Origin: Acidobacteriota bacterium
GTDB taxonomy: Bacteria; Acidobacteriota; Terriglobia; Terriglobales; SCQP01
NCBI GenBank assembly: GCA_027314025.1
Contig: DAHVCP010000075.1
Location: 1 to 64,000, forward strand
Direction: 5' to 3'
Length of the DNA: 64,000 nucleotides
Part shown: in pieces, positions 1 through 10,668 of the stretch
Position numbering within the stretch: the first letter of the stretch is position 1
Layout: every line of letters begins with the position of its first letter
Program-made: the position numbers and the translations under genes
The notes under the pieces: generated by a model
Database searches by the model: none
What the model was told of the DNA's origin: nothing
Seen by the model: the letters and a program-made list of their open reading frames with translations, nothing else

Positions 1-163
1 CGGCGGGCAGCGTGCCCGGCAATCCCTGCGCCGCGGCGGGGGCGGCCAGCGCGCCGACGCCGCCGAGGGCGGCGGCGCCCATGCCCCCTACCTTGAGGAA
101 GTTGCGGCGGCCCAGATCTTGGCCGGGCTGCGGAATGGAACTGCGGTTGCTACGCTCGCTCAT
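1..163 (-). CDS. Tat-signal protein, N-terminal fragment
   Basis: Only the first 54 codons lie in the window and the gene runs off the left edge. The start ATG (complement of 161-163) is preceded by a purine-rich GAGGGGG Shine-Dalgarno about 9 nt upstream. The N-terminus reads GRRNFLKVGG followed by an Ala/Gly-rich hydrophobic stretch ending in APAAAQ, which is a standard twin-arginine signal with a probable signal-peptidase site. The mature protein is not visible, so no function is given. It is divergent from the alpha-mannosidase gene. Confidence 0.75.
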   Translation of the reverse strand, partial: MSERSNRSSIPQPGQDLGRRNFLKVGGMGAAALGGVGALAAPAAAQGLPGTLPA

Positions 164-483
164 GGGCGCGTCCCCCTCGGGCTAGGAGCCTAAGCAGAGA
201 ACGCTAATACGAATGACAGCCAGGGCGCAACACCAATTGCGGGAGCCCGGCCCCAGCGCGGCTGCGCCGCCTGCCGCGCGGGTGAGGCTGGATCTCCCGC
301 CCGCCCCGTCTCCACCCGCGCGATGCTGGGGCCACGTTCGTGGCCGCGCGCGGAGGGGACCTTAAATCCCTTTGCTGCGAGGGTTTGTTCGGGAAGAAGC
401 AGGGAATGGAAGAGTGCGTTGACAGGTGGAGTCGGATTGCGGAAGCTGAACCCGAAACAGCGCAAGGCGCGAAGGGAGGCGTG
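164..483. other. Intergenic region between divergent genes
   Basis: This is the shared upstream region of the Tat-signal gene and the GH38 gene. A TTGACA hexamer lies at 419-424 on the plus strand, but no convincing -10 follows at the right distance. The frame of the mannosidase is open back to 340, but that segment reads like non-coding DNA and lacks a ribosome binding site. No RNA gene or repeat was seen. Confidence 0.5.
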
Positions 484-3400
484 ATGGACGAAGTGCGGCA
501 GCCGGGGGAATTGCCGGCTTGGGGCGGCGGCATCCGGCGGCGAACCTTTCTGTCCGTGGCGGGGGCGGCGAGTTTGGCCGCGCTGTGGCAGGCGGCGCTG
601 CAACCGGACGCGCTGTGGGGCGCGCCGAGCGCCGGCGGCGGCGCCGGGCCGGCGGATCTGCCGGAGGTGCTGAAGCGCCTACAGGCCATGACCCGGCTGG
701 GGCTGACGGATTGGCGTTTTCATCCTCCCGATCTGCCGCATGGCGAGAATCCGGCGCTGGATGATAGCGCCTGGCCGGAGGTCAAAGTGGGGCCGGGCAC
801 GGGCCGCCGGCGCCACGGCGCCGGCTGGTATCGCGCCTGGGTGACGATTCCGCGGGAATTGGCGGGAGAGCGCTTGCGCGGGGCGCGGCTGCAATTCGCC
901 TTGCGCGCAGGCCCTCGGGTGCGGCTGTTTTTCCATGGCGGCTTGGTCGAGCAGGGCCCCAGCCAGGCGCTGACGCCGGTGCCCTTCGCCGAGAAGGCGC
1001 GGCCAGGGGACAAGATTTTAGTCGCCATTCTGGTGCAGCCGGGGGCCAATGGCCACGGTTATTTTGACGGCGCCGGATTGCTGGCCGCCTATCCCCGGCA
1101 GGCGGTGGATCCCGGCGTGCTTCATGACGAGCTGGCCGCCGCGGCGGCGCTCATCGCCGGGCTGAAGCCGCCGGCCGCACAGCAGCGGGCGCTGGCTGCC
1201 GCCGTGGCGGCGCTGCCGTTGGCCGCCGCATCGGCCCCAAGCGCCGCCGCCGATCCCGTCGCCAACGCCGCGCTGCGGGCGGCGCAACGGGAGGTCGAGG
1301 CCCTGCGGCCATGGATGAAGCAATACAAGATTTGGGCCATCGGCAATTCCCACATTGATCTCGCCTGGCTGTGGCCCTGGACCGAAGCGCTGGCCGTGGT
1401 GCGCGATACCTTCACCACGGTTCTTCAGCTGATGCGGGATTATCCCGGCTTCATCTATACCCAATCGTCGTCCCAGGACTTCGCCTGGCTGGAGCACCGA
1501 TACCCGCCGCTATTCCAGGAAATTCAGCAGCGGGTGAAAGAGGGCCGCTGGGAAATGGTCGGCGGCATGTGGGTCGAGCCGGACCTGAACATGCCCGACG
1601 GCGAGTCGCTGGTGCGGCAATTGCTGCTCGGCAAGCGCTATATCCAAAGCCGCTTCGGCGTGGATGTGCGCATCGGCTGGAATCCCGATTCGTTCGGCTA
1701 CAGCTGGCAGCTGGCGCAGATCTACAAGCGCTCCGGGGTGGATTATTTCGTCACGCAAAAACTGATGTGGAACGACACCACGCCGCCGCCGCACCAGCTG
1801 TTTTGGTGGGAGGCGCCCGACGGTAGCCGCGTGCTGACCTATTTTCCCCATGGCTATTCGAACGGCGCCAATCCGGTGGAGATGGCGCGCATCCTCGCCG
1901 ACTACGCGCCGGAAACCCATATACCGGGGATGATGCACCTCTATGGCGTCGGCGATCACGGCGGCGGACCGACGCGGGAGATGCTGGACAGCATCCAGCG
2001 CTGGAAAAAGCCGGCGGCGGTGTTTCCGGAGCTGGAATACAGCACCGCCGGGGAATTTTTCGCCGCGGTCGAAAAGCGGCGGGCGGCGGGCCTAGAGCTG
2101 CCCGTTTGGAAGAGCGAACTGTACTTGCAATACCACCGCGGCACCTACACCACCCAAGCGGACACCAAGCAGCGGGTACGGCGGACCGAGGTGCGGCTGT
2201 ACAACGCGGAGCGCTTTTCCGCCCTGGCCATGCACTTTGCCGCCCGGCCCTATCCGCGGGAGGAATTGAACGATGCCTGGCGGCGGCTGTTGTTCGATCA
2301 GTTCCACGACATGATGGCCGGCTCCGGCATCGCGGTGAACTACCGCGAGGCGAAGGAAAACCTCCGCATCGCGGGGATGTACTGCGAGCGGGCGACCGCG
2401 GGCGCGTTGGCGGACTTGGTCGCGCGGGCGGACACCCGCGGGCCGGAGGGCGCGGCCGCGCTGATTTTTAATCCCCATTCCTGGCCGCGGCGGGACGCGG
2501 TGGAACTCACCGTGGAGTTGTCCGCCCCCGCCGCGAGCGTGAAGGTGACCGGCGCGGATGGCCGGGAACTGCCCAGCCAGGTTCTGGAGCGGGATGTGCG
2601 CGGGCAGGGCTTTCGCGTCTTGGTGGTGGCGGGCCCGCTGCCCCCGCTCGGCTATGAAGTGGTGCAGGTGACGCCCGGCGAGCCCGCGCCGGCGGCGGAA
2701 CTCAAGGCCAGTCGGTGGCAGCTGGAGAACGAGTTCCTGCGGCTGCGGCTGAACCCCGAAAACGGCAACATCGCCAGCCTGGTGGACCAGGCGACGGGGC
2801 GGGAGACGTTCGCGCCGGGGACGTATCACGGTAAGGTGCTGCCCCACGCCCATGGGCGGCATGCCTGGGCCGCGCCGCTCCGCCCGCTCCCCGCCGAGGG
2901 CAACGTGTTGCAGTTCTTCCGCGACAAACCCGGCGAGTGGGACGCCTGGAACATCCAGGCGGATTATGAAAAATACCCGCTCGGCCCGGTGACGCTGGAG
3001 TCCATTGCCTTGGCCGAGCATGGCCCGGCGCGCGCCGCGATTCGCGTGGTCCGGCGCTTCCATGCCTCGCGCTTCGTGCAGGAACTGCGCATATATCCCG
3101 GCGTGCCGCGGGTGGATGTGCATACGGTGGCGGACTGGCGCGAACAGCACGTGCTGTGCAAGGCGGCGTTTCCCCTGGCGGTGGCGAGCGAGCATGCCAC
3201 CTACGAGATCCCCTATGGGACGATCGCGCGCCCCACCAACCCCACCACGCCGGCGGAGATGGCGGAGTGGGAGGTCTGCGCCCAGACCTGGGCGGATCTT
3301 TCCAGCCGCTCCCGCGGCTTCGCCCTTCTGAACGACAGCAAATTCGGCTACGACTGCCACGGCAACGTACTGCGGCTGACGCTGCTGCGTTCCCCTACCT

Positions 3401-3849
3401 GGCCCGATCCACACGCCGACCAGGGGCGGCATGAGTTCACCTATGGCCTGCTGCCGCACGCCCATGGCTGGCGCCGGGGCCAGGTGATGCGGCAGGGGCA
3501 TCAGCTGAATGCGCCGCTGCTGGCGGTGGCCGCCGGGCGGCATGCGGGGCAATGGCCGGCGCGGCATTCCTTTGCCGCCATCGCCCCGGAAAACCTGATC
3601 TTGCAGGTGATCAAGAAGGCCGAGGACGATGCGGCGCTGATCCTGCGCCTCTATGAGTTCGCCGGCCGGGCGGCGCGGGCGCGGATTGCCCTGCCGGTCC
3701 GGGCGGCCAAGGCGGTGGAGACCAATCTGATGGAACACGGCGCAACGCCGGTGGCGTTGTCGGCCGATGGCCGCCACGTGTCCCTGCCGGTGGGGCCGTA
3801 TCAGATCCGGACATTAAAGGTCTGGCCGCTGAGCGCGGCGAAGGCCTAG
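484..3849 (+). CDS. GH38 family alpha-mannosidase, Tat-exported
   Basis: Glycoside hydrolase family 38 retaining alpha-mannosidase, about 1121 aa. The start at 484 is chosen because AAGGGAGG lies 4 nt upstream and the protein then begins with a Tat signal (RRRTFLSVAGAA, about residues 16-30). The frame is open back to 340. Zinc and catalytic motifs are visible: NSHIDLAW near residue 290, GWNPDSFG near 400 whose Asp is the expected nucleophile, a GDHGGG loop near 510, and DQFHDMMAGS near 606. The C-terminal half is the usual beta-sandwich region. An extra N-terminal domain of about 250 residues resembles a jelly-roll, carbohydrate-binding type segment. It is followed 29 nt later by a sugar porter and then a ROK kinase, suggesting a mannose-scavenging operon. 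Specificity (alpha-1,2/1,3/1,6) cannot be read from sequence. Confidence 0.93.
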   Translation: MDEVRQPGELPAWGGGIRRRTFLSVAGAASLAALWQAALQPDALWGAPSAGGGAGPADLPEVLKRLQAMTRLGLTDWRFHPPDLPHGENPALDDSAWPEVKVGPGTGRRRHGAGWYRAWVTIPRELAGERLRGARLQFALRAGPRVRLFFHGGLVEQGPSQALTPVPFAEKARPGDKILVAILVQPGANGHGYFDGAGLLAAYPRQAVDPGVLHDELAAAAALIAGLKPPAAQQRALAAAVAALPLAAASAPSAAADPVANAALRAAQREVEALRPWMKQYKIWAIGNSHIDLAWLWPWTEALAVVRDTFTTVLQLMRDYPGFIYTQSSSQDFAWLEHRYPPLFQEIQQRVKEGRWEMVGGMWVEPDLNMPDGESLVRQLLLGKRYIQSRFGVDVRIGWNPDSFGYSWQLAQIYKRSGVDYFVTQKLMWNDTTPPPHQLFWWEAPDGSRVLTYFPHGYSNGANPVEMARILADYAPETHIPGMMHLYGVGDHGGGPTREMLDSIQRWKKPAAVFPELEYSTAGEFFAAVEKRRAAGLELPVWKSELYLQYHRGTYTTQADTKQRVRRTEVRLYNAERFSALAMHFAARPYPREELNDAWRRLLFDQFHDMMAGSGIAVNYREAKENLRIAGMYCERATAGALADLVARADTRGPEGAAALIFNPHSWPRRDAVELTVELSAPAASVKVTGADGRELPSQVLERDVRGQGFRVLVVAGPLPPLGYEVVQVTPGEPAPAAELKASRWQLENEFLRLRLNPENGNIASLVDQATGRETFAPGTYHGKVLPHAHGRHAWAAPLRPLPAEGNVLQFFRDKPGEWDAWNIQADYEKYPLGPVTLESIALAEHGPARAAIRVVRRFHASRFVQELRIYPGVPRVDVHTVADWREQHVLCKAAFPLAVASEHATYEIPYGTIARPTNPTTPAEMAEWEVCAQTWADLSSRSRGFALLNDSKFGYDCHGNVLRLTLLRSPTWPDPHADQGRHEFTYGLLPHAHGWRRGQVMRQGHQLNAPLLAVAAGRHAGQWPARHSFAAIAPENLILQVIKKAEDDAALILRLYEFAGRAARARIALPVRAAKAVETNLMEHGATPVALSADGRHVSLPVGPYQIRTLKVWPLSAAKA

Positions 3850-3878
3850 GGGCTAGACAGATATGAGACGATGACGCC

Positions 3879-5270
3879 ATGTCCGAGCTGATCGCCACCG
3901 GCCCGCCGGCCCGGCAAGGCGGGCTTTCTCCCCGCGCCGCGGTCATCCTAACCGCCTCCATCGCCGCTCTGGGCGGGCTGTTGTTCGGCTACGACACCAG
4001 CGTCATCAGCGGGGCGATGCTGTTTTTTCAGCACACCTTCCATCTGACCGACGTGCAGTTGGAATGGGCGGTCAGCGCGGTCCTGCTGGGGGCGATGGCC
4101 GGCTCGGGCACCGGGGGGCGGCTGACCGACTTGTGGGGCCGGCGCCCGGTGCTGCTGGCGACCGGCATCGGCTTCGGCATCTTTTCGGTTTGGACCGGGC
4201 TGTCCACCGGCCTGGCCACCTTCGTCATCGCCCGCTTCTTTGTCGGCTGCTGCATCGGCGTCGCCTCGCTGGTGACGCCGCTGTACATCTCGGAGATGTC
4301 GCCGGCCAAGATCCGCGGCGCGCTGGTCTCGCTGAATCAATTGGCGATCACCGTGGGCATCGGCGTCGCCTACATCGTGGATTACGCCTTATCCGGCGCC
4401 AAGGACTGGCGGATGATGTTCATCAGCGCCGTCATCCCGGCGCTGGTGCTGGTGGTGGGCATGATCTTTTTGCCCGAAAGCCCGCGCTGGCTGGCCAAGG
4501 GCGGGCGGCGGGATGAAGCGCTGGCCAACTTCCGGCGCTTGGGCCGGGAGCAAGAGGCGCAGGCCGAACTCGCCGACGTGGAACGCGTGCTGAGCGAGGA
4601 AACCGGCAAATTCCGCGACCTGTTCCGCCCCGGTTTCCGCACCGCCGTCTGGATCGGCATCGGGCTGGCCGTGTTGCAGCAGATCACCGGCATCAACACC
4701 ATCATTTATTACGCGCCCGACATTTTGACCCACGCCGGCTACAGCAGCGACAAGGCGGCGATCTTGGCGACGGCGATCATCGGCATCGTCAATATCCTGA
4801 CCACGGTGCTGGCCATCGTTTTGGTGGACCGCGTCGGCCGCAAGCCGCTGCTGCTCGTGGGCACGGCGGGCATGGCCGCCTCGCTCGGTTATATCGGCTA
4901 CGCCTTCGCCCATCACGTCATGGGCACGGGCGTCTTCATCGGCGTGATCATCTACATCATCTTCTTCGCGGTCAGCTTGGGGCCGGTGGTGTGGCTGATG
5001 ATCGCCGAAATCTATCCCACCAAGATCCGCGGCGCGGCGATGTCGCTGGCCACGTTCTGCGAATGGGGCGCCAACTTCGTGGTGGCGGTGACGTTTCTGT
5101 CGCTGCTCAATGCGTTCGGAACCGCGAACACCTTTTGGATCTTCGCCGTCCTCAGCATTCTGGGCCTGTTGTTCTGCTGGCTGATCATTCCGGAAACCAA
5201 GGGCAAGAGCCTGGAGACGATCGAAGAGGATTTCCGCCGCCTCGGGTTGGGCCGGGGCGCGCGGAGCTAA
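3879..5270 (+). CDS. MFS sugar porter (sugar:H+ symporter family)
   Basis: Inner-membrane major facilitator of the sugar porter family, 463 aa and full length. Family hallmarks are GLLFGYDTSVISGA in helix 1, GRR after helix 2, PESPRWL after helix 6, the QQITGINTIIYYAP motif in helix 7, a second GRK after helix 8, and PETKGKSLE at the C-terminus. These match XylE/GalP/AraE-type transporters of hexoses or pentoses. It lies between the alpha-mannosidase and a ROK kinase, so mannose or another hexose is the likeliest substrate. It is also the only sugar transporter recognised in the window, so it could serve the distant arabinose genes. Confidence 0.92.
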   Translation: MSELIATGPPARQGGLSPRAAVILTASIAALGGLLFGYDTSVISGAMLFFQHTFHLTDVQLEWAVSAVLLGAMAGSGTGGRLTDLWGRRPVLLATGIGFGIFSVWTGLSTGLATFVIARFFVGCCIGVASLVTPLYISEMSPAKIRGALVSLNQLAITVGIGVAYIVDYALSGAKDWRMMFISAVIPALVLVVGMIFLPESPRWLAKGGRRDEALANFRRLGREQEAQAELADVERVLSEETGKFRDLFRPGFRTAVWIGIGLAVLQQITGINTIIYYAPDILTHAGYSSDKAAILATAIIGIVNILTTVLAIVLVDRVGRKPLLLVGTAGMAASLGYIGYAFAHHVMGTGVFIGVIIYIIFFAVSLGPVVWLMIAEIYPTKIRGAAMSLATFCEWGANFVVAVTFLSLLNAFGTANTFWIFAVLSILGLLFCWLIIPETKGKSLETIEEDFRRLGLGRGARS

Positions 5271-5280
5271 GCGGCGCGGC

Positions 5281-6144
5281 GTGGCGGCGGCGATCTTGGC
5301 GTTCGATGTCGGCGGCAGCCATATCGCCGCCGCGCGGGTGGCGGGGGATGCGCTCGCGGACCGGGCGGAAATCGCCGTGGACCCCGACGGCGGCGCCGAG
5401 GACATTCTGGCCCGCTGGCGGCAGGTGGGCGTTCATGCCGCCGCCGGCCAGCCGCTGGCCGGCATCGCCGCCGCCTTTCCCCGGCCCTTCGATTACGCCA
5501 ACGGCATCTGTCGCACGCGGCATAAGTTCGCCGCGCTTTACGGCCGTGACCTGCGCCGATGGCTAGCCGCGGCGTTTGCGCTGCCGCCGGCGGCGGTGCG
5601 CTTCTGCAACGATGCCGATGCATTTCTTGTCGGCGCCCTGCACGGCGAAGGGCTGGCGGCGGCGCCGCGGGCCATGGGCATTACCTTGGGAACGGGATTG
5701 GGGTCGGCGTTTTGGGCCGGCGGCGGCATCGTCGAAACCGGCCCCGGAGTTCCGCCCGAAGGCGAAATCTATTGCCTGCCCTGGCGCGACGGCACGCTGG
5801 AAGACGTCCTTTCCACCCGCGCCATCGTCCGCGCCTATGCCGCGGCGGGCGGCGAGGCGGCGACGGTTCAAGCGATCGCCGCCCGCGCCGCCGCCAGCGA
5901 GCCGCGCGCGCTGGCGACATGGCGCAGCTTTGGCGCGGAACTGGGCGCCGGCCTGGGGCCGATCGTTACCGCCTTCCGACCCGCGGTGATCCTGCTAGGC
6001 GGGAACATTAGCCGCGCGGCGGCGCTGTTTCTGCCCGCGGCGGAAGCGGCGCTGGCGGGCGCGGGCGCGCGGCTGCGTCCGGTTGCGGCTCTGGATGCCG
6101 CCGCGCTACTGGGCGCCGCGCGCGCGTGCTTTCCCGCCGGATAA
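5281..6144 (+). CDS. ROK family sugar kinase, divergent
   Basis: Probable cytoplasmic hexokinase of the ROK family, 287 aa with a GTG start 10 nt after the porter stop codon. The phosphate-1 loop AFDVGGSHIAAARV is at residues 7-20, the catalytic Asp is in FCNDADAFLVGAL near 110, and GITLGTGLGSAFW is near 135. The usual ROK zinc-binding Cys cluster (CxCGxxGCxE) is absent: the matching segment reads GEIYCLPWRDGTLED. Likely role: phosphorylation of the hexose freed by GH38 and imported by the porter. Glucose, mannose or another substrate are all possible. Its end faces recA, with 23 bp between the stop codons. Confidence 0.82.
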   Translation: MAAAILAFDVGGSHIAAARVAGDALADRAEIAVDPDGGAEDILARWRQVGVHAAAGQPLAGIAAAFPRPFDYANGICRTRHKFAALYGRDLRRWLAAAFALPPAAVRFCNDADAFLVGALHGEGLAAAPRAMGITLGTGLGSAFWAGGGIVETGPGVPPEGEIYCLPWRDGTLEDVLSTRAIVRAYAAAGGEAATVQAIAARAAASEPRALATWRSFGAELGAGLGPIVTAFRPAVILLGGNISRAAALFLPAAEAALAGAGARLRPVAALDAAALLGAARACFPAG

Positions 6145-6167
6145 GCGGCGCCGGATTCCGGGCGGGC

Positions 6168-7307
<1,140 letters not shown>

Positions 7308-7460
7308 AAGCATCTCCGAAATCGCTGGAAGGGCTGATGATAGCACGTCCTCCGTGGCGGCGAAGAAAAAGCGAAGACCCCCGAACGCGGGGAGGCGCGG
7401 CGCGGCGGAGGCCGGCGGTACAACCGTGGGCCGATGGCATCGAATCAAGCCGGAGGAGCG

Positions 7461-10400
7461 ATGGCCCAGCCGTTCAGCCCGGGTTCCGCGGCCAAACACT
7501 CCCGCTTGCGCGGGGCCGCCGAGGTGGACAGCATCTGTCCCTATTGCGCCGTCGGCTGCGCGCAGAAGGTCTACGTCAAGGCGGGCCGGATCATTGACAT
7601 CGAGGGCAGCTATGCCAGCCCGGTCAACGAGGGCACGCTTTGCCCCAAGGGCGCCAACACCTATCAGCTGGTGGCCAACGCCGACCGCATCACCGAGGTC
7701 CGCTACCGCGCGCCGTACAGCGACCATTGGGAGACGCGCCCTTTGGAGTGGGCCCTGGACCGCATTGCCCAGCGCTTGGTTGAGGCCCGGGAGCGCGATT
7801 TTGTCGAGCGCAACGCCGCCGGCGACGTCTGCAACAACCTGCCCACCGTCGGCTGCCTCGGCGGCGCCACCTTGGACAACGAAGAAAATTACCTGATCAA
7901 GAAGCTGTTCAACGGCGGCCTCGGCATCGTGTCCATCGAGAACCAGGCGCGTATATGACATAGCGCCTCCGTGCCCGGTCTGGGCACGTCGTTTGGGCGC
8001 GGCGCCGCGACCACTTCCCAGCGCGACCTCCAGCACAGCGATTGCGTGCTGATCATGGGCTCGAACATGGCCGAGGCGCACCCGGTGGGGTTCCGCTTTC
8101 CGCTGATGGCGCGGGAGCGCGGCGCCACCCTGATCCATGTGGACCCGCACTTCAGCCGCACCTCCGCGCTCTGCGACCGCTACGTGCCGATCCGCGCCGG
8201 GACCGACATCGCGTTCCTGGGCGGCGTAATCCGTTACGTGCTGGAGAACGATCTCTGGTTCCAGGAGTACGTGCGGCATTACACCAACGCTGGCACCATC
8301 ATTGACAAGAACTTCACCGACACCGAGGACGGCGACGGCCTGTTCGACGGCTTCCGGCCGCGGCAGCATCAATATGAAAGCGGCGCCAAGGCGTGGAACT
8401 ATGCCAGCGAGCCGGCGGCGCCGCCCACCGAAACGCCGCCCGAGATCGGCGCCGAAAGCTGGAGTGAAAAGCTCGCCGCCATTGACAATCCCGACCCCAA
8501 GCACGACGACACGCTGCAACATCCCCGCTGCGTTTTCCAGATTTTGCGCCGCCACTTTTCCCGCTACACGCCGGAGATGGTCGCATCCATCTGCGGCTGC
8601 CCGCCGGAGGCGGTCTCCCAGGTGGCGGAAGCCCTCGGCCGCAACTCCGGCCGGGAGCGAACCAGCGCCATCGTCTACGCCGTGGGCTGGACGCAGCACA
8701 CCACCGGCGTGCAGATCATCCGCGCCGCGGGCATCTTGCAGTTGCTGCTGGGCAACATCGGGCGGCCCGGCGGCGGCATCATGGCCATGCGCGGCCACGC
8801 CAGCATTCAGGGCTCGACCGATATCCCCACGCTCTACAATCTTTTGCCCGGCTACATTCCCCAGCCGGCGACCGCACGGCAGCATGAGACTCTAGCCCGC
8901 TACCTGCGCCAGGAGCATGTCGCCAATGGCGTCTGGAGCAGCTTTCCGAAATACGCCGTCAGCCTGTTGAAGGCCTGGTACGGAGCGGCGGCGAGCCCGG
9001 AGAACGACTTCGGCTTCGCCTGGGTGCCAAAGATTGACGACAACTATTCGCAGCTTCCTTATGCCTACAAAATGGCCCAGGGCCAGGTGCGCGGCTACTT
9101 GATTTTTGGCCAAAACCCGGCCGGGGGAAATCCCAATGCCCGCCTGGCGCGCGCCGGCTTGCGCCGGCTGGATTGGCTGGTGCTGATGGATTGGTTCGAG
9201 ACGGAGACGGCGAGCTATTGGTACAAGGATCCCGATGGCGCCGATCCCAAGAAAATCCCCACCGAGATCTTCTTTATCCCCGCCGCCATGGCGGCGGAAA
9301 ACGACGGCAGCTTCACCAACACCAGCCGCCTGGTGCAATGGCATGACAAGGCCGCGGATCCTCCCGGCGATGCCCGCTCCGACGCCTGGTTCGTGTACCA
9401 GCTCGGTTTGCGCCTCAAGCAGTTGTACCGCGATTCCGAGCGGCCGCGCGACCAAGGTCTGCGCCACCTGACCTGGGACTACGGCCAGGAGGCGCAGCCC
9501 GTTTTGCCCGATGGCGCGCCCAGCCGCATTGCCGGCGAGCCGGATGCGGAGAAGATTTTGCGGGAGATCAACGGCTATCGCGTCGCCGATGGGCGGCAGG
9601 TTGCCGGCTATCACGAGTTGCAGGACGACGGCTCGACCGCCTGCGGCTGCTGGATCTACAGCGGCATCTTTCCCGAGAAGGACAATAACCGGGCGCGCAG
9701 CCGGCGGCGGACGCCGGGCAATTCGTCTGAGCCGGAGTGGGCGTGGAGCTGGCCCGCCAACACGCGCATCCTCTGTAACCGCGCTTCCGCCGACCCCGAC
9801 GGCCGGCCGTGGTCGGAGCGCAAGAAATACGTCTGGTGGGATGCGGCAACACGCCGATGGACCGGACTGGACCATCCCGACTTCCCGCTCGACCTCGATC
9901 CGGCGTATCGCCCCGGCAAGCGCTCGCACCAGATGGAGGCGATCGGGGCAATTCGCCGTTCATCCTCAAGCCCGACGGCAAGGGCTGGCTCTTCGCCCCC
10001 AGCGGAACGCGGGATGGGCCGTTGCCGACGCATTATGAGCCGGTGGAGTCGCCGGTGAAGAATCGGCTGTATGCGGTGCAAAGCGACCCCGCCACGCATC
10101 TGTATCGCCACAAGCTGAACCGCTACGCCAAGCCCGCCGACCCCAAATATCCCATCGTGGCCACGACGTTCCGCTTGACGGAGCATTATCTTTCCGGGGC
10201 CATGAGCCGCCACAATAGCTGGCTGAGCGAATTGCAGCCGGAGATGTTCATTGAGATGAGCCCGCTACTGGCGGAGGAAAAGGGCATCGCGAACGGCGAC
10301 TGGATCACCGTCTGGAGCGCCCGCGCGGCGATCGAGGCGCGCGCCTTGGTGACCCCGCGCATTCAGCCCCTGCGCCTGGACGGGCGGATCGTCCATCAGA

Positions 10401-10609
10401 TCGGGATACCGTTCCATTGGGGCTACGCGGGCCAGGTGGTCGGCGCCGTGGCCAATGACCTGACGTCGTTGCTGACCGATCCCAACGTCTCGATGCATGA
10501 GGCCAAGGCCTTCACCTGCAATCTGCGCCGCGGCCGTCACGCCCGCGTCACCCGGCCGCCGCGTCCCAATGCGCCGGAGCCGTGGCCGGAACACCAGCCG
10601 ATGCCGTAA
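7461..10609 (+). CDS. Selenocysteine formate dehydrogenase catalytic subunit (one frameshift)
   Basis: Molybdenum/tungsten formate dehydrogenase large subunit, FdnG-like, about 1049 aa when read through. An N-terminal [4Fe-4S] site has C26, C29, C33 and C61. An in-frame TGA at 7956-7958 (residue 166) lies in NQARI-U-HSA, exactly where FdnG-type enzymes carry selenocysteine, and a SECIS-type hairpin follows. After the TGA the frame continues with [20 protein letters not shown] and other family blocks. A second break is at 9945-9949: the protein goes from HQMEAIG to [13 protein letters not shown] only if one G is restored in a GGGG run. Start 7461 follows GGAGGAG; ATG 7434 is an alternative. 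No Tat signal is seen, unlike FdnG. Its neighbours are the Fe-S and NrfD subunits. Confidence 0.9.
7956..7988 (+). promoter_or_regulatory. Selenocysteine UGA codon with bacterial SECIS-type hairpin
   Basis: The in-frame TGA at 7956-7958 is followed by a perfect 7-bp stem, 7970-7976 paired with 7982-7988, closed by the 5-nt loop GGTCT (7977-7981). The E. coli fdhF and fdnG SECIS elements that recruit SelB have the same GGUCU in the apical loop. The loop begins 18 nt after the UGA, inside the usual range. The hairpin is also coding sequence (SVPGLGTS). SelA, SelB and tRNA-Sec genes are not in this window. Confidence 0.88.
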
Positions 10610-10668
10610 ACGCCGCCCGCCGCCCAGCCCGAGGGCGCGGCGCTGCGGGAAAGGCGCCGCTGATCCCC

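Noticed and set aside
190-689. Minus-strand frames upstream of the mannosidase
   Set aside because: No ribosome sites, biased composition and overlap with the supported GH38 start.
2092-3777. Long antisense open frame of 561 codons inside the alpha-mannosidase gene
   Set aside because: The plus-strand GH38 frame carries all conserved motifs; long antisense frames are expected in DNA this GC-rich.
7956-7958. TGA read as a nonsense mutation
   Set aside because: Position, flanking residues and hairpin match a selenocysteine codon.
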